Source of the DNA: JANMOK01 sp031415055
Lineage (GTDB): Bacteria; Pseudomonadota; Alphaproteobacteria; Rhodobacterales; Rhodobacteraceae
Assembly (NCBI GenBank): GCA_031415055.1
Contig: JANOQZ010000031.1
Span: 3,077-67,076 of the forward strand
Direction of reading: 5' to 3'
Length of the DNA: 64,000 bases
Under the pieces are notes generated by a model. The model was not told the origin of the DNA, searched no databases, and saw nothing but the letters and a program-made list of their open reading frames with translations. Every line of letters begins with the position of its first letter. Positions within the stretch are counted from its first letter, which is position 1. Shown here in pieces: positions 17,570-26,356 of this stretch. The translations under genes and the position numbers were made by a program.

Positions 17570-18382
17570 TCAGATCGTAGCCACGATCACGTGTGCCTGA
17601 ATTTTGGCGGCAACCTCACCGCTGCCGTGACTACTTGCGATCTCGGATTCGACGTAGTCGGTCGCGGCTTCTAGCTTTCCAGGGTCTCTGGCCTCGATTT
17701 CGTTCCGAAGAAGAGTCCCCTGGCAGTAGGCAACGGCCGGAATACGCGGCGACGACGCCCGGCTTTGTTCATCTCTGGTCTCGATTGCCACAGCAGAGAA
17801 GCCTGCCTCTTCCAACTCGCCACGGATCAGCGCTGTGTCGTGGTAGCCATGCGGGGTGCGGGCCATGAAGCGCAGCGGATCGCTGGGAAATATCTTCGCT
17901 AGAGCATTCGTCACGTCGTCCGCAAACACGTTCTCTTCAATGCGATCCCATACGTTGAACAGGAAGTGTCCACCGGGCTTGAGGACCCGCTTTGCCTCGC
18001 GATAGGCCAACACGCGGTCGGGAAAGAACATCGCGCCAAACTGACAACAAACGAGATCGAAGGCCGCACTTTCAAACGGCAACGCCAAAGCATCCGCCTG
18101 GCGCCACGTGATGCGGCTGTCGGTACCTTGTCGCAAAGCGGCATAGTCGAGCATCGGCTGGTTGAGGTCGGTCACAACATAACTTGTGTCGAGGGAAAGT
18201 CTTGGTGCCAGTGCGCGGGTGACAACCCCGGTCCCCGCTGCGGTTTCCAGAACAGCGCCGGGCGACAAGGCCGCTGCTCGACGGGCGAGATCTGCGGCGA
18301 ACGGCTCGAAAATCAATGGCACCATATAGCGGTCGTAGTTTTCCGGAACCAAGCCCGCGAACACCTTGTCGGTTTCCTGCAT
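17570..18382 (-). CDS. SAM-dependent methyltransferase (class I)
   Basis: A 270-residue Rossmann methyltransferase. Motif I is VLETAAGTGVVTRALAP, the acidic end of strand beta2 is VVTDLNQPML, DALALPFESAAFDLVCCQFG covers motifs II/III, and RVLKPGGHFLFNVWD is the post-motif strand typical of UbiE/Methyltransf_11 proteins. ATG 18382 follows GGAGG. The small-molecule substrate is unknown. It is a stand-alone accessory gene. Confidence 0.85.
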   Translation of the reverse strand: MQETDKVFAGLVPENYDRYMVPLIFEPFAADLARRAAALSPGAVLETAAGTGVVTRALAPRLSLDTSYVVTDLNQPMLDYAALRQGTDSRITWRQADALALPFESAAFDLVCCQFGAMFFPDRVLAYREAKRVLKPGGHFLFNVWDRIEENVFADDVTNALAKIFPSDPLRFMARTPHGYHDTALIRGELEEAGFSAVAIETRDEQSRASSPRIPAVAYCQGTLLRNEIEARDPGKLEAATDYVESEIASSHGSGEVAAKIQAHVIVATI

Positions 18383-18910
18383 ACCGCCTCCTGCGTTCGG
18401 TGCGTGCGGTCCTTGCGAGACGAACCTAGCCCAGCGTGCGGTTGCTGGTTTTGGGTCGTCTTATACTAGAACTGGCACGAGGCAGACAAGTCGAATCTCG
18501 TCCGCTGGATTGTTGCTTCGCCAGTAACCACCAGAACCCACTTTGGGCCACCAACTCTGACGATGGCTCAGTCATCGGCGATGTCGAGTACAAGGAGCAC
18601 AAGGCCAACATAATAACAGGTCAAATTCTTGCGCCCACCGTTTGACCGAAGAGGCCGTGACATGCAAAGATTTCCACGAACGCGTGGCCTGCTGAAATAC
18701 TTTCCAGTTCATTCCCTAATCCACAATCAATTGCGGTCAGGAACGAAACCTTTGCAGAAACGAAAACTTCGCGCTAGATCGTTCCGTCCGTCCCGGCGAG
18801 TGGCGCTGGCACCATTGGGCTCGCACCTGAACCGAGAAAGGAAACCTGAACGTTGTTCGCGCTTGCTTGATGCAGCTCGGGAACAGTTGGTGCAAAAAAC
18901 GGAGGACGAC
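18383..18910. other. Long leader region upstream of the tandem secreted-protein genes
   Basis: About 530 bases. An in-frame extension of the next gene back to 18629 stays open, but its translation is basic, low-quality sequence with no domain, so I treat it as non-coding leader. A short plus-strand frame at 18436-18645 has no good ribosome site. The region divides the divergent methyltransferase and secreted-protein genes and should hold both promoters. Confidence 0.35.
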
Positions 18911-20305
18911 GTGATACTCATCATGCCTTTCGAATGGACCAAAAACAGGCCGCGACAGTTCCGACATTCCCCATCGAACAGGGTTATTTCCGCTGTATTT
19001 GCCCACCTATTCGCTGTGATGATGATCGGAAATTCGGTTTTCTTGGGCCCCGCCCTAGCGCAGATCACCGAAAATCCCGACCCAATTTCGCTGGGCGATT
19101 TGTTCTCAGCCGAGGATTCCGTTGATCTGGCCCCCGACGCCACCGCAATTCTGCAAGGCGCCGCCTTGCTGGGACAGGCCGAAGGCAACTGTCCGAAAGG
19201 CACCATCACTATCGTCGTTGCCGCCACCGACGACCCGCTGTTTCAAGAGGCGCTGGCGCGGGCGCGTCTGGAAATCGTCGAGCAGGCGCTCGGCGATCAT
19301 GCGCTCGACTGGCGGCTGGAAACCATCCACGACGGCTTCGCCGATGAGGTGAAGGTGGAATACGGCCGCTCCGATCAGGAACCGCCCCGGCTTGACGTGG
19401 TCTGGACACCGCCGCAGGGAACCGAAGTAGCACCTGGCGACACGATCACCGCCACGATTGTTGCCAATGATGATTCCGACACCTTCCAGACCGGCATCGC
19501 CAGCATCAGCATGGAGGCTGGCAACGAAGCGCCGTTTGGCCATGAATACCCGCAGCCGCCGCAAACCTGCGAAGCGATGGCTCCAGCGCAGCAGATGGAG
19601 GGTTTCTACGCCGTCCCCGACCCGGCCCCGACACAAGTCAACATGCGCGCCACCGCCATGGATTTTGCCGGCAACGAGCTCGACCTTCTGGCCGCCTTTC
19701 CCACCCGCCGCGAACCCTGCGCCAGCGGGGTTTATTGGACCGGCACGATAAGCGGCAGCTGGACCTCCGTGGGCGCGAAAGAGACCGCCGCTGCCGACGC
19801 AGTCCGGCTGTGCGAGCGGGAAATTATGCCGCCACTGCAGCACCTGCTGGTCGGGCAACAATACCTAAAAAGTTTGAGCGATGACGGCTCGACCATCACC
19901 TATGTGCAAGTGGACACCGATGGCGGTGATAGTTGCGATTATTCAGGCGAGGGCACCGCACTGCTGCAACGCGACGTTGGCCTCATTTCCAGCGTTCTGA
20001 ACGCGATAGGCCCGAATGGCGAACTGCAATGGTCAGCGCCGACCTACTGGCTCTCTGCGGGATCGGCGGGGACATATACCGCGACGATGACATGTCCGGG
20101 AGTCGGAACATTCGGCGGCGACGGCCCCGGCTGGCCGATCATCGTCGGATCCGGCGCCGATCCGGAGCAAGACCGCTTGATTCAGGATGGCAGCGTCATG
20201 GCCGGCAACTTTGCCGATCCCGACGGCGGACTCGCCGCTTCCTGGAGTCTGACGCGCGAGGGCGAAGCGCCGATATTTCCAGCAAATGTGGACGGCGCAC
20301 CGTGA
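18911..20305 (+). CDS. Secreted protein of unknown function, tandem copy 1
   Basis: A 464-residue protein. GTG 18911 is chosen because GGAGG lies at 18901-18905, giving good spacing; the next ATG (18923) is too far. Residues about 20-45 form a signal peptide ending ALAQ. The mature protein begins ITENPDPISLGDLFSAEDSV. It contains TIVVAATDDPLFQEALARAR, a region TPPQGTEVAPGDTITATIVAND that looks like an Ig-like beta-sandwich strand pattern, and several Cys that could form disulfides. No enzyme motif was recognised. The gene is followed after 65 bases by a near-identical copy. Confidence 0.8.
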   Translation: MILIMPFEWTKNRPRQFRHSPSNRVISAVFAHLFAVMMIGNSVFLGPALAQITENPDPISLGDLFSAEDSVDLAPDATAILQGAALLGQAEGNCPKGTITIVVAATDDPLFQEALARARLEIVEQALGDHALDWRLETIHDGFADEVKVEYGRSDQEPPRLDVVWTPPQGTEVAPGDTITATIVANDDSDTFQTGIASISMEAGNEAPFGHEYPQPPQTCEAMAPAQQMEGFYAVPDPAPTQVNMRATAMDFAGNELDLLAAFPTRREPCASGVYWTGTISGSWTSVGAKETAAADAVRLCEREIMPPLQHLLVGQQYLKSLSDDGSTITYVQVDTDGGDSCDYSGEGTALLQRDVGLISSVLNAIGPNGELQWSAPTYWLSAGSAGTYTATMTCPGVGTFGGDGPGWPIIVGSGADPEQDRLIQDGSVMAGNFADPDGGLAASWSLTREGEAPIFPANVDGAP

Positions 20306-20370
20306 GATTCCGTTTGTCGCAGGCAGAACCGGAGGTTTCGAGGCGAGGCAACGATGAAAAGGAAGGTCGT

Positions 20371-21729
20371 ATGACATGTTGTAACCAACTTGAACTGCAC
20401 CGCGTCGGTATCGCAAAACCGCCCTGCGCAGTCGGCCGGGCGATTTCCGTGGTGTTCGCGGCGTGGTTTGCAGTTCTGGCCATCGCCAGCTTGACGCTGC
20501 CAAGCAGCGCCCTGGCGCAGATCGCCGAAAATCCTGATCCGATCTCGCTCGGTGATTTGTTCACGTCCGAGGATTCCGTTGATCTGACCCCGGACGCCAC
20601 CTTAATTCTGCAAGGCGCCGCCCTGCTGGGACAGGCTGAAGGCAACTGCCCGAAAGGCACCATCACCATCGTCGTTGCCGCCACCGACGACCCGCTGTTT
20701 CAGGAGGCGCTGGTGCGGGCACGGCTGGAAATCGTCGAGCAGGCGCTCGGCGATCATGCGCTCGACTGGCGGCTGGAAACCATCCACGACGGTTTCGCCA
20801 ACGAGGTGAAGGTGCAATACGGCCGCTCCGATCAGGAACCGCCTCGGCTCGACGTGGTCTGGACACCACCGCAGGGCAGCGAAGTGGCCCCCGGCGATAC
20901 GATCACCGCCACAATTGTTGCCAATGATGATTTCGACACGTTCCAGACCGGCATCGCCAGCATCAGTATGGCGGCTGGCAACGACACGCCGTTTGGCCAT
21001 GAGTATCCGCAACCGCCGGAAAATTGCCAGCCGATGACGCCAGAGCAGCAGATGGAGGGTTTCTATGTCGTGCCCGACCCGGCCCCGGCACAAGTCAACA
21101 TGCGGGCGACAGCGAAAGATTTTGCCGGCAACGAGATCGACCTCTTGGCCGCCTTTCCGGTGCGGCGCGAACCCTGTGCCAGCGGGGTGTATTGGAATGG
21201 CTGGATTCATGGCAGCTGGGATAGCGGAACTTTCAAGGAGACGGCGATAGCCGATCCAATCCGGCTGTGTGAACAAAGCATCATGCCGCCCTTGGAATAC
21301 CTGCAAGTTGGGTTGGAATATTACAGGTTTTTGACCGTTGAGCGCTCGACCATCACGTACTTGGTCACAGATACTATTGCCGATAACTCCTGTGTTGATT
21401 CAGGCGAAGGCACCTCGCCAATGGTGCCAGACTTGGGAGTGATGTCCAGCGTTCTGGAAGCGATCGGCGCGAATGGCGAGCTGCAATGGTCGCTGCCGAC
21501 GTACAGGTTGAATGGCTACACGCTAGGAACCTATACCCAGAGATGTGTTCTTGCTGAAAGACCCGAAATACTTACGGTCACCACCGGCATGCCAATCATA
21601 AGCACCGGTTTCATTTTGGATGGCAACACTATGCGAGGCAGGTATGTCAGCGCCGACGGCTTTCAAACCGCCGACTGGGACCTGACCCGTCAGGGTGAGG
21701 TGCTGTTGTATCCGCTCGAATCGCCGTGA
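20371..21729 (+). CDS. Secreted protein of unknown function, tandem copy 2
   Basis: A 452-residue paralogue of the preceding gene. ATG 20371 has GGAAGG at 20361-20366. The signal peptide ends SSALAQ. About 270 residues of the mature N-terminal part are nearly identical to copy 1, with long stretches of almost unchanged DNA at an offset of 1458 bases. The C-terminal 150 residues diverge, with a different Cys pattern. Its own signal sequence and upstream DNA also differ from copy 1. Function unknown. Confidence 0.82.
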   Translation: MTCCNQLELHRVGIAKPPCAVGRAISVVFAAWFAVLAIASLTLPSSALAQIAENPDPISLGDLFTSEDSVDLTPDATLILQGAALLGQAEGNCPKGTITIVVAATDDPLFQEALVRARLEIVEQALGDHALDWRLETIHDGFANEVKVQYGRSDQEPPRLDVVWTPPQGSEVAPGDTITATIVANDDFDTFQTGIASISMAAGNDTPFGHEYPQPPENCQPMTPEQQMEGFYVVPDPAPAQVNMRATAKDFAGNEIDLLAAFPVRREPCASGVYWNGWIHGSWDSGTFKETAIADPIRLCEQSIMPPLEYLQVGLEYYRFLTVERSTITYLVTDTIADNSCVDSGEGTSPMVPDLGVMSSVLEAIGANGELQWSLPTYRLNGYTLGTYTQRCVLAERPEILTVTTGMPIISTGFILDGNTMRGRYVSADGFQTADWDLTRQGEVLLYPLESP

Positions 21730-21968
21730 CTAGCCCTGAATTGTCCATCTTGCAGTAAGCCAAACTGCTTAATTGCCAAAGTAGCTTTTTAGTTCCGGTA
21801 GTGCCAATGAATCGGATCCGAGCGCAGCCGACAAGATAGGTTGTAACCAGCGTTCATTGTTCGCCAGAAGCGGAACGAACCAACCAAATTTGCACCAAAG
21901 CAGGCGAAGCAGGCGAAGCAGACTGGTTCACACTTTATCCTATCATGCAAATGTTGACGCCGAAACGC
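21730..21968. other. Convergent intergenic region with short direct repeat
   Basis: About 240 bases between converging genes. It contains a 9-base direct repeat, AGCAGGCGA twice plus a partial copy (about 21899-21921). No gene is supported. Confidence 0.4.
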
Positions 21969-22907
21969 CTAGCCATTTGGCCGGAAGACATCTGTGCTCA
22001 GGTACCGCAACCCGGAATCGACAATCAAGGTTGCTACTGTCGCGGTCGGTCCCAAACGAGCCGCGACGCGTAGGGCGGCGACGACATTTGCACCTGTCGA
22101 GGTGCCAGCAAAGATGGCTTCCTCCCGCGCCAATCTTCGGGCCATGGCTTTGGCTTCGTCAGTCGAAACGGTAAGGATTTCATCGACCTCCTCGGGGTGC
22201 CAGAGAGGCGGCAAGAATCCGAGGCCGATGCCCTCGATCTTGTGCGACCCGGGCGGTCGACCAGAAAGAACGGCAGATTCCTCCGGTTCGACGGCATACA
22301 CCAGCAAGTCTGGTTTCTTGCGCTGCAGCGCCCGGCTGGCACCGTGGATCGAATGTGCTGTACTCACCGTGTGAACGAAAGCATCAACCCTGCCTCCCGC
22401 CTGAACCCAAATTTCTTCGCCAAGCCCGGTGTAGCCGTCGGCACCATCTTCGTTCTTCAACTGGTCGGCCCACCAATGCCCCGGTCTCTGGCTGATTTCG
22501 CCAGCCGTCGCAATCATCGCCTGGATCAGTTCCTTGGTGATTTTCTTTCCATCACTCGGCACGTCGGTGATTTCGGCACCAAAGGCCAACATCATCTGGC
22601 GTTTCTCGTCGCTGAACGCATCGGAAAAGGCGAAATGGGTTTTGTAGCCGAGAGCGCTGGCTACCAATGCCAGCGAAATACCAGTAGTTCCTGCGGTATA
22701 CTCCACGACGGTGCCGCCAGCGGGCAGCAGGCCCTTCGCCGCAGCGCATTGCACGATATGACGCGCCAGGCGATCCTTCATGCTGCCGGTTGGATTTGCC
22801 GATTCAAGTTTCGCCACAATGCGGGCGCTGCTTTTCGGGACGATGGTCTGCAGCGCAATCAATGGAGTGTTGCCGATAGCGTCGAGAATATGGTTGTGGT
22901 CAAGCAT
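21969..22907 (-). CDS. Cysteine synthase-family PLP enzyme (fold type II)
   Basis: A 312-residue beta-family PLP enzyme. ATG 22907 follows AGGAGT by eight bases. NPTGSMKDR holds the Schiff-base Lys, EYTAGTTGISLAL is the substrate-loop region, and FAGTSTGANVVAAL is the C-terminal glycine-rich segment near the PLP nitrogen. The usual phosphate loop GTGGT is altered (VSTAHSIHG), so it is not a standard CysK. It may be a cystathionine beta-synthase- or threonine-synthase-like enzyme with another substrate. The canonical cysteine synthase is at 30 kb. Confidence 0.82.
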   Translation of the reverse strand: MLDHNHILDAIGNTPLIALQTIVPKSSARIVAKLESANPTGSMKDRLARHIVQCAAAKGLLPAGGTVVEYTAGTTGISLALVASALGYKTHFAFSDAFSDEKRQMMLAFGAEITDVPSDGKKITKELIQAMIATAGEISQRPGHWWADQLKNEDGADGYTGLGEEIWVQAGGRVDAFVHTVSTAHSIHGASRALQRKKPDLLVYAVEPEESAVLSGRPPGSHKIEGIGLGFLPPLWHPEEVDEILTVSTDEAKAMARRLAREEAIFAGTSTGANVVAALRVAARLGPTATVATLIVDSGLRYLSTDVFRPNG

Positions 22908-23006
22908 CACTACATACTCCTGTCAAGACAATTGGCCCAGATGTAGCACAGGCTTCGCTGTCAGACCAATGCGAACCAGTCTCAGTTTTCCCAAACCTAG
23001 TTGGTT

Positions 23007-23440
23007 TCAGGCCGTGCCTCTGACATTGAGTTCCACAGCGATTGCCCGCAGCGACACTTGCCCCGGCACTCTTTTGCCCCGCGATCCGCGCGACGGGAAC
23101 TTAAGGTTCGGCGGCACATTTCAATGCCGCTGCTTATAACTAAGGCTATGTCGGAGAAATGGCTCCGGCGTGGCCAAGGAAAAGACGTCGAAAGCGTCGC
23201 GTGCGGTTCGTCAGGCGGTCAACAGGTCTATCACTCGCATGATCGCCGCTGTGCCACCCTCGTTCTTGTCCTCGGCGGCGAGAAACCGCACCCCGGAGTC
23301 GCGTAGTGTCAATAGGAACGCCGCGTTTCGCGACAGGCGATCCAGTTTGGCGATGACGAGGATCGAGCCGGAGACCTTGGCTAGGTGCAAGGCTTTGGCC
23401 AGTTCGGGACGGTTCGCGTTCCGCCCAGATACCGAACCGG
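23007..23440 (-). pseudogene. Serine recombinase remnant 3
   Basis: On the minus strand, SVSGRNANRPELAKALHLA, KVSGSILVIAKLDRLSRNAA and GVRFLAAEDKNE continue to a stop near 23190. About 110 bases later comes a C-terminal piece, GQVSLRAIAVELNVRGTA, ending at TGA 23007-23009. Both parts match the recombinase remnant at 6.2-6.6 kb. The catalytic N-terminus is missing, and the middle is deleted and frame-disrupted. Confidence 0.65.
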
Positions 23441-23494
23441 GCCAACATGTTCAAAGGAGTATTGCAACCCGCGTCGGCACTACCAATTTCACCT

Positions 23495-23995
23495 CTACCA
23501 GAATCCACCGTGCGGTAGACGTGCTTCGTCCTCAAGGACCGGGCCGATGACGATAGTTGGATGTCCGAGGCATCCTTGGAATACTTTTTCGCAAGACATG
23601 TTCAGCACAGGTGGGGTGGGGTTCTCGGCACTGGTGCACATCGAGTAGAGTGCGTTCTCTGGCAAGCCGTAGACCACGGCGCGGACGCCCGTCCAGAATG
23701 TGGCTCCTGCACACATCGCGCAGGGTTCGGTGCTGGTCACCATGACAAGTTGACCCAGCTCTTCTTTTCGGAACTTCTGCGACGCCGCACTCATCAGATT
23801 CTGTTCGGCGTGGCACGTGACATCATTTTCGTTGCCGACCGTGTTTTCTGCTTCCAGAACGATGTTTCCCTCAAGATCGCACAGCAGCGCACCAAACGGA
23901 TGGTTTCCTTTGGAACGTGCAGATACAGCCAGAGCGATGGCCCTGCGCATGAGGGCTTCGACGTCAAGCATTTCGATTTCTTGCCTAGAGAACAT
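23495..23995 (-). CDS. Nucleoside/cytidine deaminase-family protein
   Basis: A 166-residue zinc deaminase of the CMP/dCMP superfamily. CHAEQNL carries the zinc His and the catalytic Glu, and STEPCAMCAGATFW supplies the two zinc cysteines. NHPFGALL is the usual upstream strand. The size and pattern fit guanine/adenosine deaminase-type (GuaD/TadA-like) enzymes rather than tetrameric Cdd. ATG 23995 follows AGGAAA. Likely a purine base or related substrate; specificity is unassigned. Confidence 0.85.
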   Translation of the reverse strand: MFSRQEIEMLDVEALMRRAIALAVSARSKGNHPFGALLCDLEGNIVLEAENTVGNENDVTCHAEQNLMSAASQKFRKEELGQLVMVTSTEPCAMCAGATFWTGVRAVVYGLPENALYSMCTSAENPTPPVLNMSCEKVFQGCLGHPTIVIGPVLEDEARLPHGGFW

Positions 23996-24348
23996 CTGGT
24001 TTCCTTCTTGATCGATGTTGTTCCGGTCTTTGGCGTGCCGGCAATCACAAGTGTCAAATCACCTTGTCACTCCTGCCATGTAAGCAGCACGGCCAGAAAT
24101 TCCAAAGGTTGTTGTAGTGGCGGCTTCGCATCGAGATTCTTGGTATATGCGGCAGTTTGTTTCCATGGCAGATGGAAAACCCAACAGCAGAAATCGTAGT
24201 CGGAAATGATCCGCTATCCTTTCATCGCGCCGAGGCGCAGCACAATCTCTCAGGCGCACCACCACTCGGCCTTAGTGCGTTTGGAAAGGGTTTACCGCTC
24301 CTGCTCGGCAACACCGAAGCCTTGACCGCCTCTAAAACAGCGGCTTGA
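23996..24348. other. Region between deaminase and a small ORF
   Basis: About 350 bases of island DNA with no frame I can support on either strand; short frames here have no recognisable content. Confidence 0.35.
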
Positions 24349-24444
24349 TCAAAGTTTACGCAACATCGATAGCTCATGAATAGACTCACGATGTGGCTGT
24401 GCTAGGTCAATGTCGCGCGGGAGCTTGGGCTTCTTGTCGGTCAT
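24349..24444 (-). CDS. Possible 31-residue small protein
   Basis: ATG 24444 to TGA 24349 encodes a charged, helical peptide (MTDKKPKLPRDIDLAQPHRE plus 11 residues). It may be a true small protein or the leftover start of a longer gene lost in rearrangement. No ribosome site is strong enough to decide. Confidence 0.25.
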   Translation of the reverse strand: MTDKKPKLPRDIDLAQPHRESIHELSMLRKL

Positions 24445-24511
24445 CCGTCTAATATGGCATGGTCGCGGCAAATGTTCTAGCGGTTGTCAAGGCCGCTGGA
24501 TTTCAAACTGA

Positions 24512-24928
24512 CCCACTACCCCATTTCCGGTTGTCCTCGACGAGGCTGTTACTTCGCCCAATGCGATGTTTCAGATTGTCCGCATGGCGGCGGCCGACCG
24601 TGTCGTTCTCAAACCCAACCGCGTCGGCGGTCTGTGGCCAACGCGACGCATTGTCGACATTTGCGAAGCCAACGGCATCGGTGTCAGCCTCGACACCATG
24701 CACTTCACACTATTGGGCGATACCATGCTTTGCCACCTAGGGGTCACGATCAAAAATCATTTTCCTCTCGACGCCCAAGGTCACACATTTTTCGCGGGAA
24801 CCCCTTTTAGGGGCGGCGTGAGAATCGACAACAGCCGCGCGCATCTCGGAAACGCGCCTGACTTCGGCGTGGAGTTCGACCCGGGGTTGGTGAAGGAGGT
24901 CGTAAGCGTCCGGTCTGACTGCCTTTAG
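24512..24928 (+). pseudogene. Mandelate racemase/muconate lactonizing (enolase superfamily) C-terminal remnant
   Basis: An in-frame segment after a TGA at 24509 reads PFPVVLDEAVTSPNAMFQIV, then DRVVLKPNRVGGLWPTRRIV, then GVSLDTMHFTLLGDTM. It ends with HTFFAGTPFRGGVRI and a FGVEFDP tail, stop 24928. This is the C-terminal barrel half of an enolase-superfamily enzyme, with the catalytic KPNRVGG strand and a metal-ligand region. About 250 N-terminal residues are missing, so it is non-functional. Confidence 0.68.
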
Positions 24929-25002
24929 CGGGCGTTCCATGGCAACAGGTCGTCAATTCGGTTGATCTTGTGGTCTGGGATGCGGGCGAGTGTATCGGCA
25001 AG
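24925..25002 (-). pseudogene. IS66-family transposase C-terminal fragment
   Basis: The minus strand reads LADTLARIPDHKINRIDDLL then PWNAR and stop (TAA 24925-24927), the signature C-terminus of IS66 transposases. It is cut exactly at the end of the IS3-family element (25003), suggesting that insertion interrupted it. No further IS66 coding was recognised on the other side. Confidence 0.7.
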
Positions 25003-25020
25003 TGAATAGCCCCTAGTTTC

Positions 25021-25896
25021 CTAGACGCCTTGCAGCTTCGGTTTCTGCTGCTGTTCGAAGGCGATCGGTGACAGCATGCCATTCCTAACGTGTTTGTGCT
25101 GCGGGTTGTAGAAGAACTCGATGTAGTCGAACACGACGCGCCGGGCTCCTCCACGGGTTTTGTACTTCTTGCGCCGGATGCGCTCGCGTTTGAGCAGGTT
25201 GAAGAAGCTTTCCACGACAGCATTATCCCAGCAGGTCCCACGGCGGCTCATGCTGGGAGCCAGATTGTGCTGCTCAAGAAACTCCTGCCACTCATAACTG
25301 GTGAATTGCGAGCCTTGATCGGTATGCACATAGACATTGCCTCTGGGTTTGCGGCGCCAGACAGCCATGAGCAGGGCTTGCAGCGGTAGGTCGGTATAGG
25401 TGCGGCCTTGCATCGACCACCCGATCACGCGCCGGGAAAACAGATCGATCACGACAGCCAGATACAAGAACCCCTCATGGGTTCGGATGTAGGTGATATC
25501 TGTGACCCAAAACTGGTCGGGCGCATCGAAATCGAACTCTCTGTTCGGGGTGTTATCGGCCACGACGGCTGGGCTGCCGCCATAGGAGCTTGGACGTTTT
25601 TTATAACCAATCTGGGCCCTTATGCCCGCCAGACGTTCCAGACGCCAAGCCCGATTGGGGCTGATGTCTTCACCCAGGTCGCACAGATCATCGTGCAGTT
25701 TGCGGTATCCATACACATTACCACTGTCTTCCCAAGCCGTCTTAAGAAGCTTGGTTTGACACTGATCCTCTAACGCTCGTTGCGAAAAGGGGGCACCCAG
25801 CCAAGCGTAAAAGCCGCTCGGATGCACAGCCAACATCCGGCACATGGCCCGCACGGCGAACATGAGCCGGTTCTCAGCAATAAACGCATACATCAC
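25021..25896 (-). CDS. IS3-family transposase OrfB
   Basis: About 291 residues. An N-terminal HTH_21-type segment (VRAMCRMLAVHPSGFYAW) precedes the integrase core: DQFWVTDITYIRT (first Asp), HTDQGSQFTSYEWQ (second Asp) and DNAVVESFFNLLKRE (Glu). The DDE triad is intact. GTG/ATG at the upstream end overlaps the OrfA region in the +1 frame relative to OrfA. C-terminal FFYNPQHKHVRNGMLSPIAFE is typical of the IS3 group. Confidence 0.88.
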   Translation of the reverse strand: MMYAFIAENRLMFAVRAMCRMLAVHPSGFYAWLGAPFSQRALEDQCQTKLLKTAWEDSGNVYGYRKLHDDLCDLGEDISPNRAWRLERLAGIRAQIGYKKRPSSYGGSPAVVADNTPNREFDFDAPDQFWVTDITYIRTHEGFLYLAVVIDLFSRRVIGWSMQGRTYTDLPLQALLMAVWRRKPRGNVYVHTDQGSQFTSYEWQEFLEQHNLAPSMSRRGTCWDNAVVESFFNLLKRERIRRKKYKTRGGARRVVFDYIEFFYNPQHKHVRNGMLSPIAFEQQQKPKLQGV

Positions 25897-26173
25897 CGGG
25901 ATTCCCTGGCGAAGTATGCGGTCGCATTTTTAGGATGTCCCGCTCCTCCGTCACCCGCGCTAAATCGCGCTTCAGGCGACGGATCTCATCGGCTTGGGCA
26001 TCGACCTCCTGGATCACCTTCGCGGGGTGCGAAAACAGCCGCTGCCATGTGTAGATCGACTTCGTGCTGATCCCCAGCCGCTCAGCCACCTCGCGCACCG
26101 GATAACCCCGATCAACAACTTGCGCGACCGCGTCGCGCTTCAACTCGTCCGTAAACCGATCTTGCTTGCCCAT
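25874..26173 (-). CDS. IS3-family transposase OrfA
   Basis: About 99 residues from ATG 26173 (AAGGAG upstream). The helix-turn-helix is VREVAERLGISTKSIYTWQR, followed by a leucine-zipper-like ADEIRRLKRDLARVTEERDI. At CTAAAAATG the -1 frame reads ATAYFARES, the usual OrfAB bridge, but it stops at TGA 12 codons later, and OrfB lies in the third frame starting in that TGATG. A single -1 slip therefore does not join OrfA to OrfB here; an indel or re-initiation is needed. Confidence 0.8.
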   Translation of the reverse strand: MGKQDRFTDELKRDAVAQVVDRGYPVREVAERLGISTKSIYTWQRLFSHPAKVIQEVDAQADEIRRLKRDLARVTEERDILKMRPHTSPGNPGDVCVYC

Positions 26174-26356
26174 CTTCTCTCTCTCCTTGCTTCCAAAATT
26201 ACCAAGCAAGGCGTCTACAAATCTAGGAGCTATTCAGTGGCAACCGTCGGCGCGGACGATCTTAGTCGAGCGGATCGCTCAGATTACCAGAACCGGCGCG
26301 CCCCGCGCCTCCACGATCAGCGTGATTCCCAGACCCGGCGCAGGCGATGTCACGCT

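Larger units (their letters stand above)
25003..26236 (-). mobile_element. IS3-family insertion sequence, near complete
   Basis: A 1234-base element with imperfect terminal inverted repeats. The plus-strand left end TGAATAGCCCCTAGTTTCCT, followed by AGACGCCTTGC, matches the complement of the right end (26206-26236), which reads TGAATAGCTCCTAGATTTGT followed by AGACGCCTTGC. It contains orfA and orfB on the minus strand. No 3-4 base target duplication is seen (AAG left, GTG right), so one flank may have been rearranged after insertion. Confidence 0.85.

Noticed and set aside
18629..18910. 94-residue N-terminal extension of the first tandem secreted protein
   Set aside because: It would bury a good signal peptide internally, and GGAGG is placed correctly for GTG 18911.
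19933..20370. N-terminal extension of the second tandem protein overlapping copy 1
   Set aside because: It runs out of frame over the end of copy 1. ATG 20371 has its own ribosome site and signal peptide.
23170..23550. 126-residue plus-strand frame over the recombinase remnant
   Set aside because: The minus strand carries clear recombinase motifs; the plus frame is the shadow.
26236..26356. Continuation of the IS66 transposase on the far side of the IS3 element
   Set aside because: The minus-strand translations show no IS66 pattern, so only the C-terminal tail is claimed.
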